In this document: in pieces, positions 28,565 through 40,409 of the stretch
Position numbering within the stretch: position 1 is the stretch's first letter
How the letters are laid out: each line of letters begins with the position of its first letter
Origin: Roseiarcus sp963748545
Lineage (GTDB): Bacteria > Pseudomonadota > Alphaproteobacteria > Rhizobiales > Beijerinckiaceae
Assembly: GCA_963748545.1 (NCBI GenBank)
Contig: CAVVJO010000031.1
Coordinates: 186,001 to 250,000 of the forward strand
DNA length: 64,000 nucleotides
Reading direction: 5' to 3'
Position numbers and translations under genes: made by a program
The notes under the pieces: model-generated
Told to the model about the DNA's origin: nothing
The model's database searches: none
The model's input: the letters and a program-made list of their open reading frames with translations, nothing else

Positions 28565-29767
28565 ATGACCGAAGCCTTCCTCTGTGATTACGTCCGGACG
28601 CCGATCGGGCGCTACGCCGGCGCGCTCGCGAGCGTCCGCACCGACGACCTCGCCGCGATTCCGATTCGCGAGCTTGCGCGGCGCCATCCCGGCCTCGCCG
28701 GCAAGGTCGAGGACGTGTTCTTCGGCTCGGCCAACCAAGCGGGCGAGGACAACCGCAATCTCGCCCGCATGGCGCTCCTGCTCGCGGGGCTGCCGGAATC
28801 CGTCCCCGGCGTGACGGTCAACCGGCTCTGCGCCTCGGGGCTCGATGCGGTCGCTCAAGGCGCGCGGGCGATCAAGGCGGGCGAGCTTTCTCTAGCGATT
28901 GCGGGCGGGTGCGAATCGATGACGCGGGCGCCGCTCGTCATGGGCAAGGCGGAGACGGCGTTCCAGCGCACGGCCGAGGTCTACGACACGACGATCGGCT
29001 GGCGCTTCGTCAATCCTTTGATGAAGACGCACTACGGCGTCGATTCGATGCCGGAGACGGCGCAGAACGTCGCCGACGACTATCAGGTCTCCCGCGACGA
29101 CCAGGACGCCTTCGCGCTCCGCTCGCAGGCGAGGGCGGCCGCGGCTCAAGCGAAGGGAACATTCGAAGCCGAGATCGTCGCGGTCGAGATCAAGGACCGC
29201 AAGGGCGCGGGGACGCGCGTCGCGAGGGACGAGCACCCGCGGGCCGACACGACGCGCGAGGCGCTGGCGAAACTTCGCGGCATCGTGCGCCCCGACGGCA
29301 GCGTCACCGCCGGCAACGCCTCCGGGGTCAACGACGGCGCGGCGGCGCTGGTCCTTGCCTCCGAGAAGACGGCGGCGGCGCTGGGCCTCACGCCGATTGC
29401 GCGCGTGCTCGGCTACGCCACGGCGGGCGTCGCGCCGCGGGTGATGGGCGTCGGACCCGTCCCCGCGGTGAAGACCTTATGCGAGCGCTTGGGACTCAAG
29501 CCGTCCGACTTCGAGGCGATCGAGCTCAACGAGGCCTTCGCCTCGCAGGCGCTCGCGTGCCTTCGCGGGCTCGGACTTCCCGACGATGCGGAGCATGTCA
29601 ATCCGAACGGCGGCGCGATCGCGCTCGGCCACCCGCTCGGCATGTCGGGCGCGCGCCTCGCCGGGACGGTCGCGCTCGAGCTTCGCCGCCGCGGCGGCCG
29701 TTACGGCCTCGCCACCATGTGCGTTGGCGTCGGCCAGGGCGCGGCGCTGGCGATCGAGCGGGTGTAG
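28565..29767 (+). CDS. paaJ: beta-ketoadipyl-CoA / 3-oxo-5,6-dehydrosuberyl-CoA thiolase
   Basis: 400 residues, thiolase family. Active-site Cys in VNRLCASGLDAV, loop GGCESMTRAP, His in NPNGGAIALGHPLGMSGAR, second Cys in ATMCVGVGQG. The YDTTIGWRFVNP segment is typical of the PaaJ/PcaF subfamily, which cleaves the pathway's beta-keto acyl-CoAs to acetyl-CoA and succinyl-CoA. It begins 8 bp after paaN and ends the plus-strand operon. PcaF would be the alternative name, but no protocatechuate genes are nearby. Confidence 0.92.
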   Translation: MTEAFLCDYVRTPIGRYAGALASVRTDDLAAIPIRELARRHPGLAGKVEDVFFGSANQAGEDNRNLARMALLLAGLPESVPGVTVNRLCASGLDAVAQGARAIKAGELSLAIAGGCESMTRAPLVMGKAETAFQRTAEVYDTTIGWRFVNPLMKTHYGVDSMPETAQNVADDYQVSRDDQDAFALRSQARAAAAQAKGTFEAEIVAVEIKDRKGAGTRVARDEHPRADTTREALAKLRGIVRPDGSVTAGNASGVNDGAAALVLASEKTAAALGLTPIARVLGYATAGVAPRVMGVGPVPAVKTLCERLGLKPSDFEAIELNEAFASQALACLRGLGLPDDAEHVNPNGGAIALGHPLGMSGARLAGTVALELRRRGGRYGLATMCVGVGQGAALAIERV

Positions 29768-29776
29768 CGGCCCGGT

Positions 29777-31442
29777 CTAACGGCTTGGGGCCGAAATGGG
29801 TTCGCCGCCGTTTCGCCTCCAGTGTCGGTGAGGGCGGTCCGGGGAGACGGAGAAAGTGATGTCCGGCGCCGCCGTGAGCAAATGGGTAATCCGGTCAATG
29901 AGCAATTCGTCGGCGTTGCTCACCCGATCGCGCAGATGCATGAGCTCGAGCCACGACTCGAGGGTGAAGGTCTCCAGGAAGCGCCCCGAGCAGCCGGCGT
30001 CTTCGTAGACGCCCCACGCGTAGCCTCCGTCGCGCCCCCTTGCGTGTCCAAGCTCGTCGACCGCGCTCAGGAACTCTTGGCGTTTGGCGGGATCGACGCG
30101 GTAGTCCACCACCACGAGGACCGGCCCCCGGTTGTTTTCGACATTCCGCGGTATGGTGGGCGCGCGCCAGTGGGTCGCGGGGGACAAATCAATCCCGACG
30201 CCGGTCTGAAGCTTCCATCCCCAGGTCAGCGGAATCGCCAGCACAAGACAAGCCGCCGCGGCAATATAGGCGATTGGCAGCCCTTCCATGGCCGACACCT
30301 TCCCCCAGACCGCGCTGCCGACCGTGGTCGCGCCGAAAATGAAGGTGAGGAACACCGCGAGCCCGCGGCCGCGCGCCCAATCCGGCAGCGCCACCTGCGC
30401 CGAGACATAGAGCTTGGTCAGCACCAACGTCCAGGCCGCGCCGCCGAGCAGGCACGCGCAGATCGCCGTGATCGGCTGTCGCGAGAGCCCGAACAGGACG
30501 AGCGAGAATGCGGCGCCCAATGACGCGGCCGCGACGAGGCGGTCCGGCCCGAGTTCGGCCTTCAGCCATTTGAGCGCCAGCGACCCCCCGACCGCGCCGA
30601 CTCCGATCGCGCCGAGCAGAATGCCGTAAGTCTGCGGGCCCCCGGAGATCTGATCCCGGGCCAGGAGCGGCAGCAGCGCCATGAAGGCGCTGGCGAACGG
30701 AAAGAATCCGAGCACCCGCATCAACGTCGCGCGCAGCCATTCGTTGTTGACGGCATGGCGAACGCCGGCGCGAACCGCGCTGACCAGCCGCTCGGCCGGC
30801 AAGCTGTCGGCGGCCTTCCGCGGCCTCCGCCACCAGATCAAAGCCGCGACGATCACTGCGTTGCTCGCCGCGAAGATCCAGAACGGGACGGCGACGCCGC
30901 CCGCAGCGATGATCACGCCGCCGAGCGCCGGCCCGGCGGCGCGCCCGATATTGAAACCGACGCCGTTCAAGGCCGTGGCGCTGTCGAGGTCCTGCCTCGG
31001 CACGAGAAGCGGAATGGTCGCCCCCCAGGCGGGCGAAGTCAGCGCGCCGCCCACGCCGAGCAGGAAGGTCGTCGTCAGCAGGAGGGCCGGCGTCGCCAGT
31101 CCGAGAGACACGAGGCCCGCGAAGATCAGGGAGACCGCGAGAATCGCGAGTTCGACCGCGATCAGCAGCCGTCGGGAATCGATCACGTCCGCCAGGGCGC
31201 CGGCAGGCAGGGTGAACAGGAACAACGGAAAGCTCACGGCAACCTGAACGAGCGACACCGTCATCGGATTGGCGTCGAGAACTCGTGATCAGCCAGCCCG
31301 ACGCGGTATCGAACATGGCGGTGCCGACGTTCGACAGGAGGCTCGCGGTCCATATCACCGTGAACGCGACGGAACTGAACGCGCCCCAGCGTGAGGGAGC
31401 CGATTGCGCCTCGGCCGCGGGCGAAGTCAGGTCTGCGCTCAA
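29777..31442 (-). CDS. MFS exporter, EntS/DUF894-like with C-terminal extension (frameshifted)
   Basis: About 554 residues after correction. TM1 lies in the first part (WGAFSSVAFTVIWTASLLSNVGTAMFDTASGWL), read from a TTG start at 31442 behind GAGGAAGG. The remaining segments (VSLVQVAVSFPLFLFTLPAGALAD onward) are in another frame. Removing one T of minus-strand GAGTTC near 31280 restores SLDANPMTVSLVQ. The last 120 residues are a soluble domain of antibiotic-biosynthesis-monooxygenase type (VVVDYRVDPAKRQEF ... FTLESWLEL), usual for this subfamily. Substrate unknown; convergent with paaJ, so linkage to phenylacetate is only positional. Confidence 0.82.
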
Positions 31443-31599
31443 GCTGCCTTCCTCGTTGCTGTCTGCTTTTATGGGGAGACAGGCGTTCGAACAACCGAGG
31501 ACGGCGTAGGCGAGGTCCGACCCCCCGGGTCCTTATCGCCCATCGGGTCCCTGCGGGCCAACAATCAGGCCGGCGCCAAGGCCGAGAGGGCTCGCGCGC

Positions 31600-32466
31600 T
31601 TACCGAAGAGGGGTCGCCGTCACCCACCAGTCCGGATGCGCGGCGGCAAGGGCGCTTTGCGCCTGGCTTGCCGCGCGGGGATCGTCAAAGAGCGCATAAC
31701 AGGTCGCGCCGGAGCCTGACATCCGCGCCAGGATCGTCTTTGACAACCGCTTCAACTGATCGAGAACCTCTCCGACCACTGGGAGAACCTTGACCGCCGG
31801 CGCCTCCAGGTCGTTGACGCCAGACATGAGCGCTTCGATCGTCACGGCCGAGGGATCGGCGTGAGCGCGCGGCGCACTCGTCCGAGGCGCGCGCCGAAAG
31901 CCGCGCTCCATCCCGAGCGCTGCGAAGACGTCGCGGGTCGCCAGCGCCTGCCGCGGATTGACGAGCACCGCAACCAGCGCCGGCAGTCGAACAGGCGCTC
32001 CCAAGCGCTCGCCGACCCCGCTCATCATGCGGGCGCAAGCCGAGAGGCAAACCGGGACGTCCGATCCCGTCTCCAGCGCGGCGGCTTCGACCCGCTCGTC
32101 GGAAAGCGACAGGCCGTTCGCCTCGGCGAGCGCGCGCAGGCACGCGGCGGCGTCGGAGGAGCCGCCCCCAAGCCCGGCCGCCGTCGGCAGGCGCTTGATC
32201 AATCGGAATTCGCCCATGACAAGATTGGGGACGCGGGCGGCGAGGGCGTCCGCGGCGCGCGCGACCAGATTCCGGTTCAACGGGCCCGCGTCTTCCGCGC
32301 CGGGACCTTCGACGGTGAGGCCGAAGCGCGGACCCGGGGCATAGCCTAGCCAGTCCGAGTCGTCTGCGAAGGCGACCAGGCTTTCAAGGTCGTGAAAGCC
32401 GTCGGCCCGCCTCCCCACCACCTCAAGGGTCAGGTTGACCTTCGCGGGCGCCCGATGCCAGCGCAT
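31600..32466 (-). CDS. ispE: 4-diphosphocytidyl-2-C-methyl-D-erythritol kinase
   Basis: GHMP kinase of the MEP isoprenoid pathway: phosphorylates CDP-methylerythritol at the 2-hydroxyl. 288 residues. Signatures: APAKVNLTLEVVGRRADGFHDLESLV at the N-terminus, the ATP-binding loop LPTAAGLGGGSSDAAA, SDVPVCL, and the C-terminal MSGSGATCYALF. ATG 32466 fits the family start, as the frame is open upstream into the TPR gene. The TPR gene ends 17 bp before it, so the two are probably cotranscribed. Confidence 0.94.
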   Translation of the reverse strand: MRWHRAPAKVNLTLEVVGRRADGFHDLESLVAFADDSDWLGYAPGPRFGLTVEGPGAEDAGPLNRNLVARAADALAARVPNLVMGEFRLIKRLPTAAGLGGGSSDAAACLRALAEANGLSLSDERVEAAALETGSDVPVCLSACARMMSGVGERLGAPVRLPALVAVLVNPRQALATRDVFAALGMERGFRRAPRTSAPRAHADPSAVTIEALMSGVNDLEAPAVKVLPVVGEVLDQLKRLSKTILARMSGSGATCYALFDDPRAASQAQSALAAAHPDWWVTATPLR

Positions 32467-32483
32467 GGAGCCAAATTCCCGGC

Positions 32484-34241
32484 CTAGCCGCCGCTCGATT
32501 TCGCCGCCGAAGCGTCCGGGGGCGGACTGGCTGGAGGGGCGTCCGGCAGACCGTCCTGAATTCTTTTCAGGATCCCGGGGAGATCCTCCGGCTCGGGATG
32601 CGAATCCCGGGCGTGATTCCACTGAAACTGCGCCTCGACCTTGCGGTTGACGCGCCAATAGGCGTCACCGAGATGGTCGTTGAGAACCGGGTCGGCGGGC
32701 TTGAGATTCACCGCCCGCTCCAAAGTCTCGGCCGCTTGCGGATATTGCCCGAGCTTGTAGTGCGCCCACCCCAGGCTGTCGACGATATAGCCGTCGTTGG
32801 GACGCAATTCGACCGCGCGGCGAAGCATTTTGAATGCTTCGTCCAGCTTCACGCCCTGATCGACCCACGAGTACCCCAAATAATTGAGGACGAGAGGCTG
32901 GTCCGGGTAGAGTTCGAGGGCCTTCTCGAAGTCGGCTTCCGCTTTCGGCCATTCCTTGGCGCGCTCGTAGCAAATGCCGCGGAAATAGAACAGGGTCCAG
33001 TTGTCCCGGGAGGGAATGCCGATCGCCGAGATCGCCTGGTCGTAGGTCGCGGCGGCTTCCTTATATTGCTTGGCGGAGCGTTGGACCCCGGCCAACGCGC
33101 TGAGCGCGTCCACGTCGTGCGGGCGCTCGGCGACAAGCGCGTTGAGGCGTTTGAGCGCCTCGTCCGTCTTGCCGAGGCCGTCAAGGACGAGCGCCGCCTG
33201 AATTTGCGCGTCCTCGCGCAGCGGCGACCCCGAAGGCACCGCCTCGTAGGCCGCGATCGCCAGTTCGTCCTTCTTCATCTGCTCGAAGAGATTGGCGAGC
33301 GTCACCGACGTCAGATCGTCGCCGGGTCTCAGCGCAAGCGACAGGCGCAGGTAGACCAGCGCCGGGAGTTCGTCGTCCTGACGGATGCTGGCGGCGCCGA
33401 GGCCGTAGAGCACTTCGGCGGCGCCTTCCTTCGCATTGCTGACCAGCGGCGCAGGCGTGCGGCCGGCTTTGAGGTCGGACAACGCGCGCTCGGCGATCGG
33501 ATGATTGGGCGCAAGCGCCGCGAAATCCTGGTACACTTTGATCGCGCCGTCCCGGTCGCCGTGCGTGGCAAGGAACTGCGCGTAGCCGTCGGCGAAGCGA
33601 AGCGCGCTCTTGTCGGCGTCATAGGCGGCCTTCAGACGACGCTGCGCCTCGGCGGGATTGCCGAGTTCGGCCGCGATCAGCCCGGCGTGAAAATCCCGGA
33701 ACGGAACGACCGCGGGATCGCGTACGCGATCGAGCGTCTCGAGGGCGTGGCGGAGGTCGTTCTGTCCGGCGTAGGTCCACGCCGTCAGCAAGGCCGACGT
33801 CACATCGCGCGCCTGCGGGTCCTTGCTTTGAATCTGCGCGCGCGCGGAAGGCCAGTCCGCGCGCTGCATCAGGCTGACGGACAGCGCAAGGCGCGCGAGA
33901 CGGTTGGTCGGGTCGCGATTCAACAGACGTTCCGCAAGGGCGCTCGCCTCGGGAATGTCGCCATTGGAGAGCGCCGCGGAGAAGGAGCGCTCGATCAGTT
34001 CGGGGTTGCGCGGATCGAGCCTGAGGGCTTCCCGATAATACGATTCCGCCGCGGCCGAATCCCGATCCGCGCTCGCGATCAGTCCCGCGAGGTAATTTCC
34101 GGGCTGGCTTTCCGCAAGGCTCGCATCCCCGGCGCCGCTATCGGACACGGACGCCGCGGCGAACTCAGGATGAGCGCTGAACAGGGCGGCTGCGGCGAGA
34201 CTGCCGATGACGAGCGCCCGGCGCCAGAATGGATTGATCAC
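32484..34241 (-). CDS. exported TPR-repeat protein
   Basis: 585 residues. A signal peptide (VINPFWRRALVIGSLAAAALFSAHPEFAAAS) starting at a GTG at 34241 with GGAGAAAG upstream sets the start; ATG 34310 is an alternative. The rest is built of about a dozen tetratricopeptide repeats, for instance AESYYREALRLDPRNPELIE, AEADFEKALELYPDQPLVLNYLGYSW and AAETLERAVNLKPADPVLNDHLGDAYW. A Pro/Ser-rich tail follows. Likely a periplasmic or outer-membrane scaffold. This TPR-ispE gene order recurs in alphaproteobacteria, as far as I recall. Confidence 0.85.
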   Translation of the reverse strand: MINPFWRRALVIGSLAAAALFSAHPEFAAASVSDSGAGDASLAESQPGNYLAGLIASADRDSAAAESYYREALRLDPRNPELIERSFSAALSNGDIPEASALAERLLNRDPTNRLARLALSVSLMQRADWPSARAQIQSKDPQARDVTSALLTAWTYAGQNDLRHALETLDRVRDPAVVPFRDFHAGLIAAELGNPAEAQRRLKAAYDADKSALRFADGYAQFLATHGDRDGAIKVYQDFAALAPNHPIAERALSDLKAGRTPAPLVSNAKEGAAEVLYGLGAASIRQDDELPALVYLRLSLALRPGDDLTSVTLANLFEQMKKDELAIAAYEAVPSGSPLREDAQIQAALVLDGLGKTDEALKRLNALVAERPHDVDALSALAGVQRSAKQYKEAAATYDQAISAIGIPSRDNWTLFYFRGICYERAKEWPKAEADFEKALELYPDQPLVLNYLGYSWVDQGVKLDEAFKMLRRAVELRPNDGYIVDSLGWAHYKLGQYPQAAETLERAVNLKPADPVLNDHLGDAYWRVNRKVEAQFQWNHARDSHPEPEDLPGILKRIQDGLPDAPPASPPPDASAAKSSGG

Positions 34242-34435
34242 GAAAGTACTTTCTCCGGGCTCGCGAACTGCGGAAAGCGAATCATGACACGCGCCGCGCA
34301 TCCAATTCAATCCTCATTGCGGTTCGTCTGACTGGGAAAAGAGGCGATTCTTGGGATCAGTTCGGGTTCGCCGGGCTTGAACGCTTTCCCCTCGCGGCGC
34401 CCGATGCGATAAGTTCGCCGAGGTCTTCCGCCCCC

Positions 34436-36244
<1,809 letters not shown>

Positions 36245-36309
36245 GGCCCCCGAAGGCTCGGAACGCCGCGCGTGCGGCGGGCGTTACCCCGGTATTGTGG
36301 GGTGACTTC

Positions 36310-37830
36310 ATGAGCGACGACCAGAGCGAACACCTTCCCGACTTGACCCAATGGACAGCTATCGACGCCGCGCCCGACGGCGGCGTCCTTGGCGGCCTCG
36401 TGGGCGAGGAGCGCGTGATGGTCTGGCGGCGGGGCGACGCGCTCAGGGCTTTGAGCGCGACTTGCCCCCATATCGCGGGGCCGCTGGACAAGGGCGTGGT
36501 CGCGGACGGGCGGATCCGTTGCCCATGGCATCACGCCTGCTTCGATCTCGAGACCGGCGAAGCCGAAGCGGCGCCGGCCTTCGACGCCCTGAAATCCTAC
36601 CCGGTCGAGGTCGAGGGAGACCGCTTCAAGGTCGGGGCGGCCGCCGCACCGGCCGAGCGCCGTTCGGTCAGGCGCGAACCCGTGCTCGGGATGATGGCGA
36701 TCGTGGGCGGCGGCGCGGCCGGGTTCGCGGCGGCGGACGCGCTGCGGAAGCTCGGCTGGGCCGGCGCCGTCTCGATCTTCTCCGAAGAGGCCGACGAGCC
36801 CTACGACCGGACGCTCCTCACCAAGGACTACCTCGAGGGAACCGGGGGCGACGACTGGCTCCCGATCGCGAGGCATTCGCTCGCCGATCTCGGCGTCGAG
36901 TTCCACGGAGGCGCGCCCGTTCAAGCGATCGACGCCGTCGACAGGCGGTTGATCCTCGGCAACGGCGATCAGAAGACCTATGCGAAACTGCTGCTTGCGA
37001 CCGGCGCCGCTCCCCGCCGGCCCGATTTTCCCGGGGCCGATCTGCCGCATGTGATGACGTTGCGGAGCCTCGCCGACTGCCGGCGCATTCTCGCCAAGGC
37101 GACGAAAGAAGCCCGCGTCGTCGTGATCGGCGGAAGTTTCATCGCGATGGAGGCGGCGGCGTCGCTGCGCGGCCGGGGCCTTTCGGTCGACGTCGTCGCG
37201 CCGGAAGCCCATCCGCTGGAAAAGGTGTTCGGGCGGCAGCTGTCCGACCTTGTCGTGCAGGCGCATGCGGACAAGGGCGTGCGGCTTCACCTCGGGGCGA
37301 AGGTCGCGAGCGTCGAGGGCGATCGCGTCCGTTTCGAGAGCGGCGAGGAGATCGGCGCCGACCTCGTCATCGTCGGCATCGGCGTCGAGCCGCGCATCGC
37401 GCTTGCGGAAGCGGCCGGGCTCAAGCTCGACCGCGGCGTTCTGGTCGACGCGCGCCTTGTGACCAGCGATCCCGACATCTTCGCCGCCGGCGACATCGCC
37501 CGTTGGCCTGACCCCCACACCGGCCAAGCGATCCGCGTCGAGCACTGGGTCGTCGCGGAGCGCCAGGGGCAGACCGCCGCGGCGAACATGCTCGGAAGGG
37601 ATCAACCCTTTGCGATGGTCCCGTTTTTCTGGACCAAGCATTTCGACCTCTCGATCCGCTATGTCGGCCATGCCGAGGCCTGGGACGAGGCAATCGTGGA
37701 GGGCGACCTTGCGAAGCGCGATGGGCTCGTCCGTTTTCGCCGCGAGGGTCGCGATCTCGCTGTCGCGACCGTCGAACGGGACCAGGACTCGCTCCGCGAA
37801 GAGATCGAGATGGAGAAAACCGGCTTCTGA
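36310..37830 (+). CDS. Rieske-type ferredoxin fused to FAD-dependent pyridine nucleotide-disulphide reductase
   Basis: 506 residues. The N-terminal 105 residues form a Rieske [2Fe-2S] domain with CPH (near 57) and CPWH (near 76). Residues 125-430 are a FAD/NAD(P) oxidoreductase: IVGGGAAGFAAADAL, EPYDRTLLTKDYL, LLLATGAAPRRPD, VVIGGSFIAMEAAASLRGRG and the FAD motif IFAAGDIARWPD. The C-terminus is the ferredoxin-reductase tail. The architecture matches AIF-like (AIFL/Nfrl) proteins rather than dioxygenase reductases, where the Rieske component is separate. Physiological partner unknown; no oxygenase gene is beside it. Confidence 0.88.
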   Translation: MSDDQSEHLPDLTQWTAIDAAPDGGVLGGLVGEERVMVWRRGDALRALSATCPHIAGPLDKGVVADGRIRCPWHHACFDLETGEAEAAPAFDALKSYPVEVEGDRFKVGAAAAPAERRSVRREPVLGMMAIVGGGAAGFAAADALRKLGWAGAVSIFSEEADEPYDRTLLTKDYLEGTGGDDWLPIARHSLADLGVEFHGGAPVQAIDAVDRRLILGNGDQKTYAKLLLATGAAPRRPDFPGADLPHVMTLRSLADCRRILAKATKEARVVVIGGSFIAMEAAASLRGRGLSVDVVAPEAHPLEKVFGRQLSDLVVQAHADKGVRLHLGAKVASVEGDRVRFESGEEIGADLVIVGIGVEPRIALAEAAGLKLDRGVLVDARLVTSDPDIFAAGDIARWPDPHTGQAIRVEHWVVAERQGQTAAANMLGRDQPFAMVPFFWTKHFDLSIRYVGHAEAWDEAIVEGDLAKRDGLVRFRREGRDLAVATVERDQDSLREEIEMEKTGF

Positions 37831-37955
37831 GGACCAAGGCTTTGCGCCCGATCGAAAAGTGACAAGAGTCGGACAAGGGGAATACCCTGCTTGTGATCGC
37901 CGCCGCCCGGGGCTATTGGGCGGGGCGGAATTTCCGACTGCGAGAGAGACCCCCG

Positions 37956-40169
37956 TTGAGCGCACCCGAGCCGACAGTCGACGAGGCGCTGGCGATCGCG
38001 CATGGGCTCAAGGCCGACGAATACGCCCGGTTCGTCAAGCTGATCGGCCGCACGCCGACCTTCACCGAGCTGGGCGTCGTCTCGGCGATGTGGAACGAGC
38101 ACTGCTCCTACAAATCCTCTCGCCTGCACCTGCGTGGACTGCCGACCAAGGCGCCGTGGGTGATCCAGGGCCCCGGCGAGAACGCGGGCGTGATCGACAT
38201 CGGGGACGGCGACGCCTGCGTCTTCAAGATGGAGTCGCACAATCACCCCTCCTACATCGAGCCCTACCAGGGCGCGGCGACCGGGGTGGGCGGCATTTTG
38301 CGCGACGTCTTCACCATGGGCGCGCGCCCGGTGGCGACCCTCAACCTCCTGCGGTTCGGCGCGCCTGACCACCCCAAGACCCGGCATCTCGTTGCGGGCG
38401 TCGTCGCCGGGATCGGCGGCTACGGCAATTCCTTCGGCGTCCCGACCGTCGGCGGCTCGGTCGGGTTCGATCCCCGCTACGACGGCAACATTCTCGTCAA
38501 CGCCATGGCGGTCGGCGTCGCGAGGGCGGATCGGCTTTTCTACTCGGCGGCGACCGGGGTCGGAAACCCGATTGTCTATCTCGGCTCGAAGACCGGCCGC
38601 GACGGCATCCACGGGGCGAGCATGGCCTCGGCCGCCTTCGAGGCCGACGCCGAGGAGAAGCGGCCGACCGTGCAGGTCGGCGATCCGTTCGCCGAGAAGC
38701 TGCTGCTCGAAGCCTGCCTGGAACTGATGGCCTCGGGCGCGGTCGTGGCGATCCAGGACATGGGCGCGGCGGGGCTGACCTCGTCGGCGGTCGAGATGGG
38801 GGCCAAGGGCGATCTCGGGGTCGATCTCGATCTCGACCAGGTGCCTTGCCGCGAGACCGGCATGACCGCTTACGAGATGCTGCTGTCCGAAAGCCAGGAG
38901 CGGATGCTGATGGTGCTGAAGCCTGAGCTCGAGGCTCAGGCCGAAGCCATCTTCATCAAGTGGGGGCTCGATTTCGCGGTGATCGGCAAGACCACGGACA
39001 CCAAGCGCTTCGTGGTCCGGCGCCACGGCGAGGTGAAGGCCGACCTGCCGATCCGGGAGCTCGGCGACGAGGCGCCCCTCTACGACCGGCCGTGGACGCC
39101 GACCGCGCCGTCGGCCGCGCTCGACGGCGCCGCGATCGCGGCCCCGCTCCCGACCGACGCGGCGCTCCTGAAAATTCTGGGCTCGCCGAACTTCAGCTCC
39201 AAGCGCTGGGTCACCGAGCGATCCGACTCGCTCATTCTCGGCAACACGGTGCAGGGGCCGGGCGGCGGGGCGGCGGTGATCCGCCTCGGCGACGGCCCGA
39301 AGGGGCTCGCGCTCACCACCGACTGCACCGAGCGCTATTGCGAGGCGGACCCGCGCGAAGGCGCGAAGCAGGCGGTAGCGGAAGCCTGGCGCAACCTCGT
39401 CGCGGTCGGCGCGAGACCGCTGGCGCTGACCGACAACCTCAACTTCGGCAACCCGGAGAAGCCGCACGCGATGGGCCAGCTCGTCGCGGCCATCGCCGGC
39501 ATCGCCGACGCGGCGAAGGCGCTGGACTTCCCGATCGTGTCGGGGAACGTCTCGCTCTACAACGAAACCATGGGCGTCGGGATCCCGCCGACCCCGGCGA
39601 TCGGCGGGGTTGGGCTCATCGCCGACGTCACGAAGACGGCTTCGCCCTCTTTCAAGGGCGCAGGCGAGGACATTCTCTTGATTGGAGGCGTCCCCGGCTG
39701 GCTCGGGCGCTCCGCCTGGCTTTCGGTGGCGGCCGGCCGAGACGAAGGCGCGCCGCCTCCGGTCGATCTCGCCGCCGAGCGGCGAAACGGCGAATGTGTC
39801 GGGCGCCTGATCGCGGCCGGGCGCGTGACCGGGGTCCAGGATCTCTCCGACGGCGGCCTTGCCGTGGCGCTCGCCGAGATGGCGATGGCCGGCGGCGTCG
39901 GGGCGACGGTTGCGCTCGACGGGCCTGAACACGCCGTCTTCTTCGGCGAAGATCAGGGCCGCTATGTCGTCACGACCGCGCCGGAGGCGACCGACGCCGT
40001 GATGACGGAGGCGAAGCGCGCCGGCGCGCCTGTCGCCCGCATCGGCGTGACCGGCGGCGATGCGCTGAAACTCGGCGGCGCGGCGCCGATTGCGCTTGCC
40101 GCGCTCGTCGAAGCTTACGAGGGTTGGTTTCCGGGGCTGATGGAGCCCGTCAAGGGGAGCCGCGCATGA
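37956..40169 (+). CDS. purL: phosphoribosylformylglycinamidine synthase subunit II
   Basis: Fourth step of purine synthesis: ATP-dependent amidation of FGAR using ammonia delivered by PurQ and PurS. 737 residues, the small PurL type. Landmarks: MWNEHCSYKSSR, MESHNHPSYIEPYQGAATGVGGILRD, QDMGAAGLTSSAVEM, NLNFGNPEKP, QDLSDGGLAVALAEMAMA. TTG at 37956 behind GAGAGA is preferred over GTG 37893 because it matches the usual N-terminus. purS and purQ are not upstream; purC and purEK lie elsewhere in the window. Its TGA overlaps the start of the next small gene. Confidence 0.94.
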   Translation: MSAPEPTVDEALAIAHGLKADEYARFVKLIGRTPTFTELGVVSAMWNEHCSYKSSRLHLRGLPTKAPWVIQGPGENAGVIDIGDGDACVFKMESHNHPSYIEPYQGAATGVGGILRDVFTMGARPVATLNLLRFGAPDHPKTRHLVAGVVAGIGGYGNSFGVPTVGGSVGFDPRYDGNILVNAMAVGVARADRLFYSAATGVGNPIVYLGSKTGRDGIHGASMASAAFEADAEEKRPTVQVGDPFAEKLLLEACLELMASGAVVAIQDMGAAGLTSSAVEMGAKGDLGVDLDLDQVPCRETGMTAYEMLLSESQERMLMVLKPELEAQAEAIFIKWGLDFAVIGKTTDTKRFVVRRHGEVKADLPIRELGDEAPLYDRPWTPTAPSAALDGAAIAAPLPTDAALLKILGSPNFSSKRWVTERSDSLILGNTVQGPGGGAAVIRLGDGPKGLALTTDCTERYCEADPREGAKQAVAEAWRNLVAVGARPLALTDNLNFGNPEKPHAMGQLVAAIAGIADAAKALDFPIVSGNVSLYNETMGVGIPPTPAIGGVGLIADVTKTASPSFKGAGEDILLIGGVPGWLGRSAWLSVAAGRDEGAPPPVDLAAERRNGECVGRLIAAGRVTGVQDLSDGGLAVALAEMAMAGGVGATVALDGPEHAVFFGEDQGRYVVTTAPEATDAVMTEAKRAGAPVARIGVTGGDALKLGGAAPIALAALVEAYEGWFPGLMEPVKGSRA

Positions 40170-40409
40170 TTCCTTTCCTTGTCGTCAAAACCCGCATGGG
40201 TTTTTCGTATATTCGAACCGACCGCGTGATCGCGATCAAACTCAAGCGACCCGAACGAGTGCGTGGTCCTGTTGACCGACGGCGTGACGATACCGGCGCT
40301 CGAACCGGCCGAGGACATTGTCGCGCGGCTCGAGGCCGAGGCGCGCGAAGAAGACGACGCGGCAGCACATCAGGGAGAACCGCAATCCCATGGCTATGCC
40401 CCGCGTTGA
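40166..40409 (+). CDS. small conserved-looking hypothetical protein downstream of purL (frameshifted)
   Basis: The ATG overlaps the purL stop (ATGA). The first part reads MIPFLVVKTRMGFSYIRTDRVIAI; after one extra base near 40238-40245 it continues ECVVLLTDGVTIPALEPAEDIVARLEAEA to TGA at 40407. Corrected length is 80 residues. The fold looks like a short beta-rich regulatory or adaptor domain. I do not know its function. Both parts keep plausible protein composition, which supports a sequencing indel. Confidence 0.55.

Noticed and set aside
37659..39932. 757-codon open frame antisense to purL
   Set aside because: Shadow of purL; no recognisable domain.
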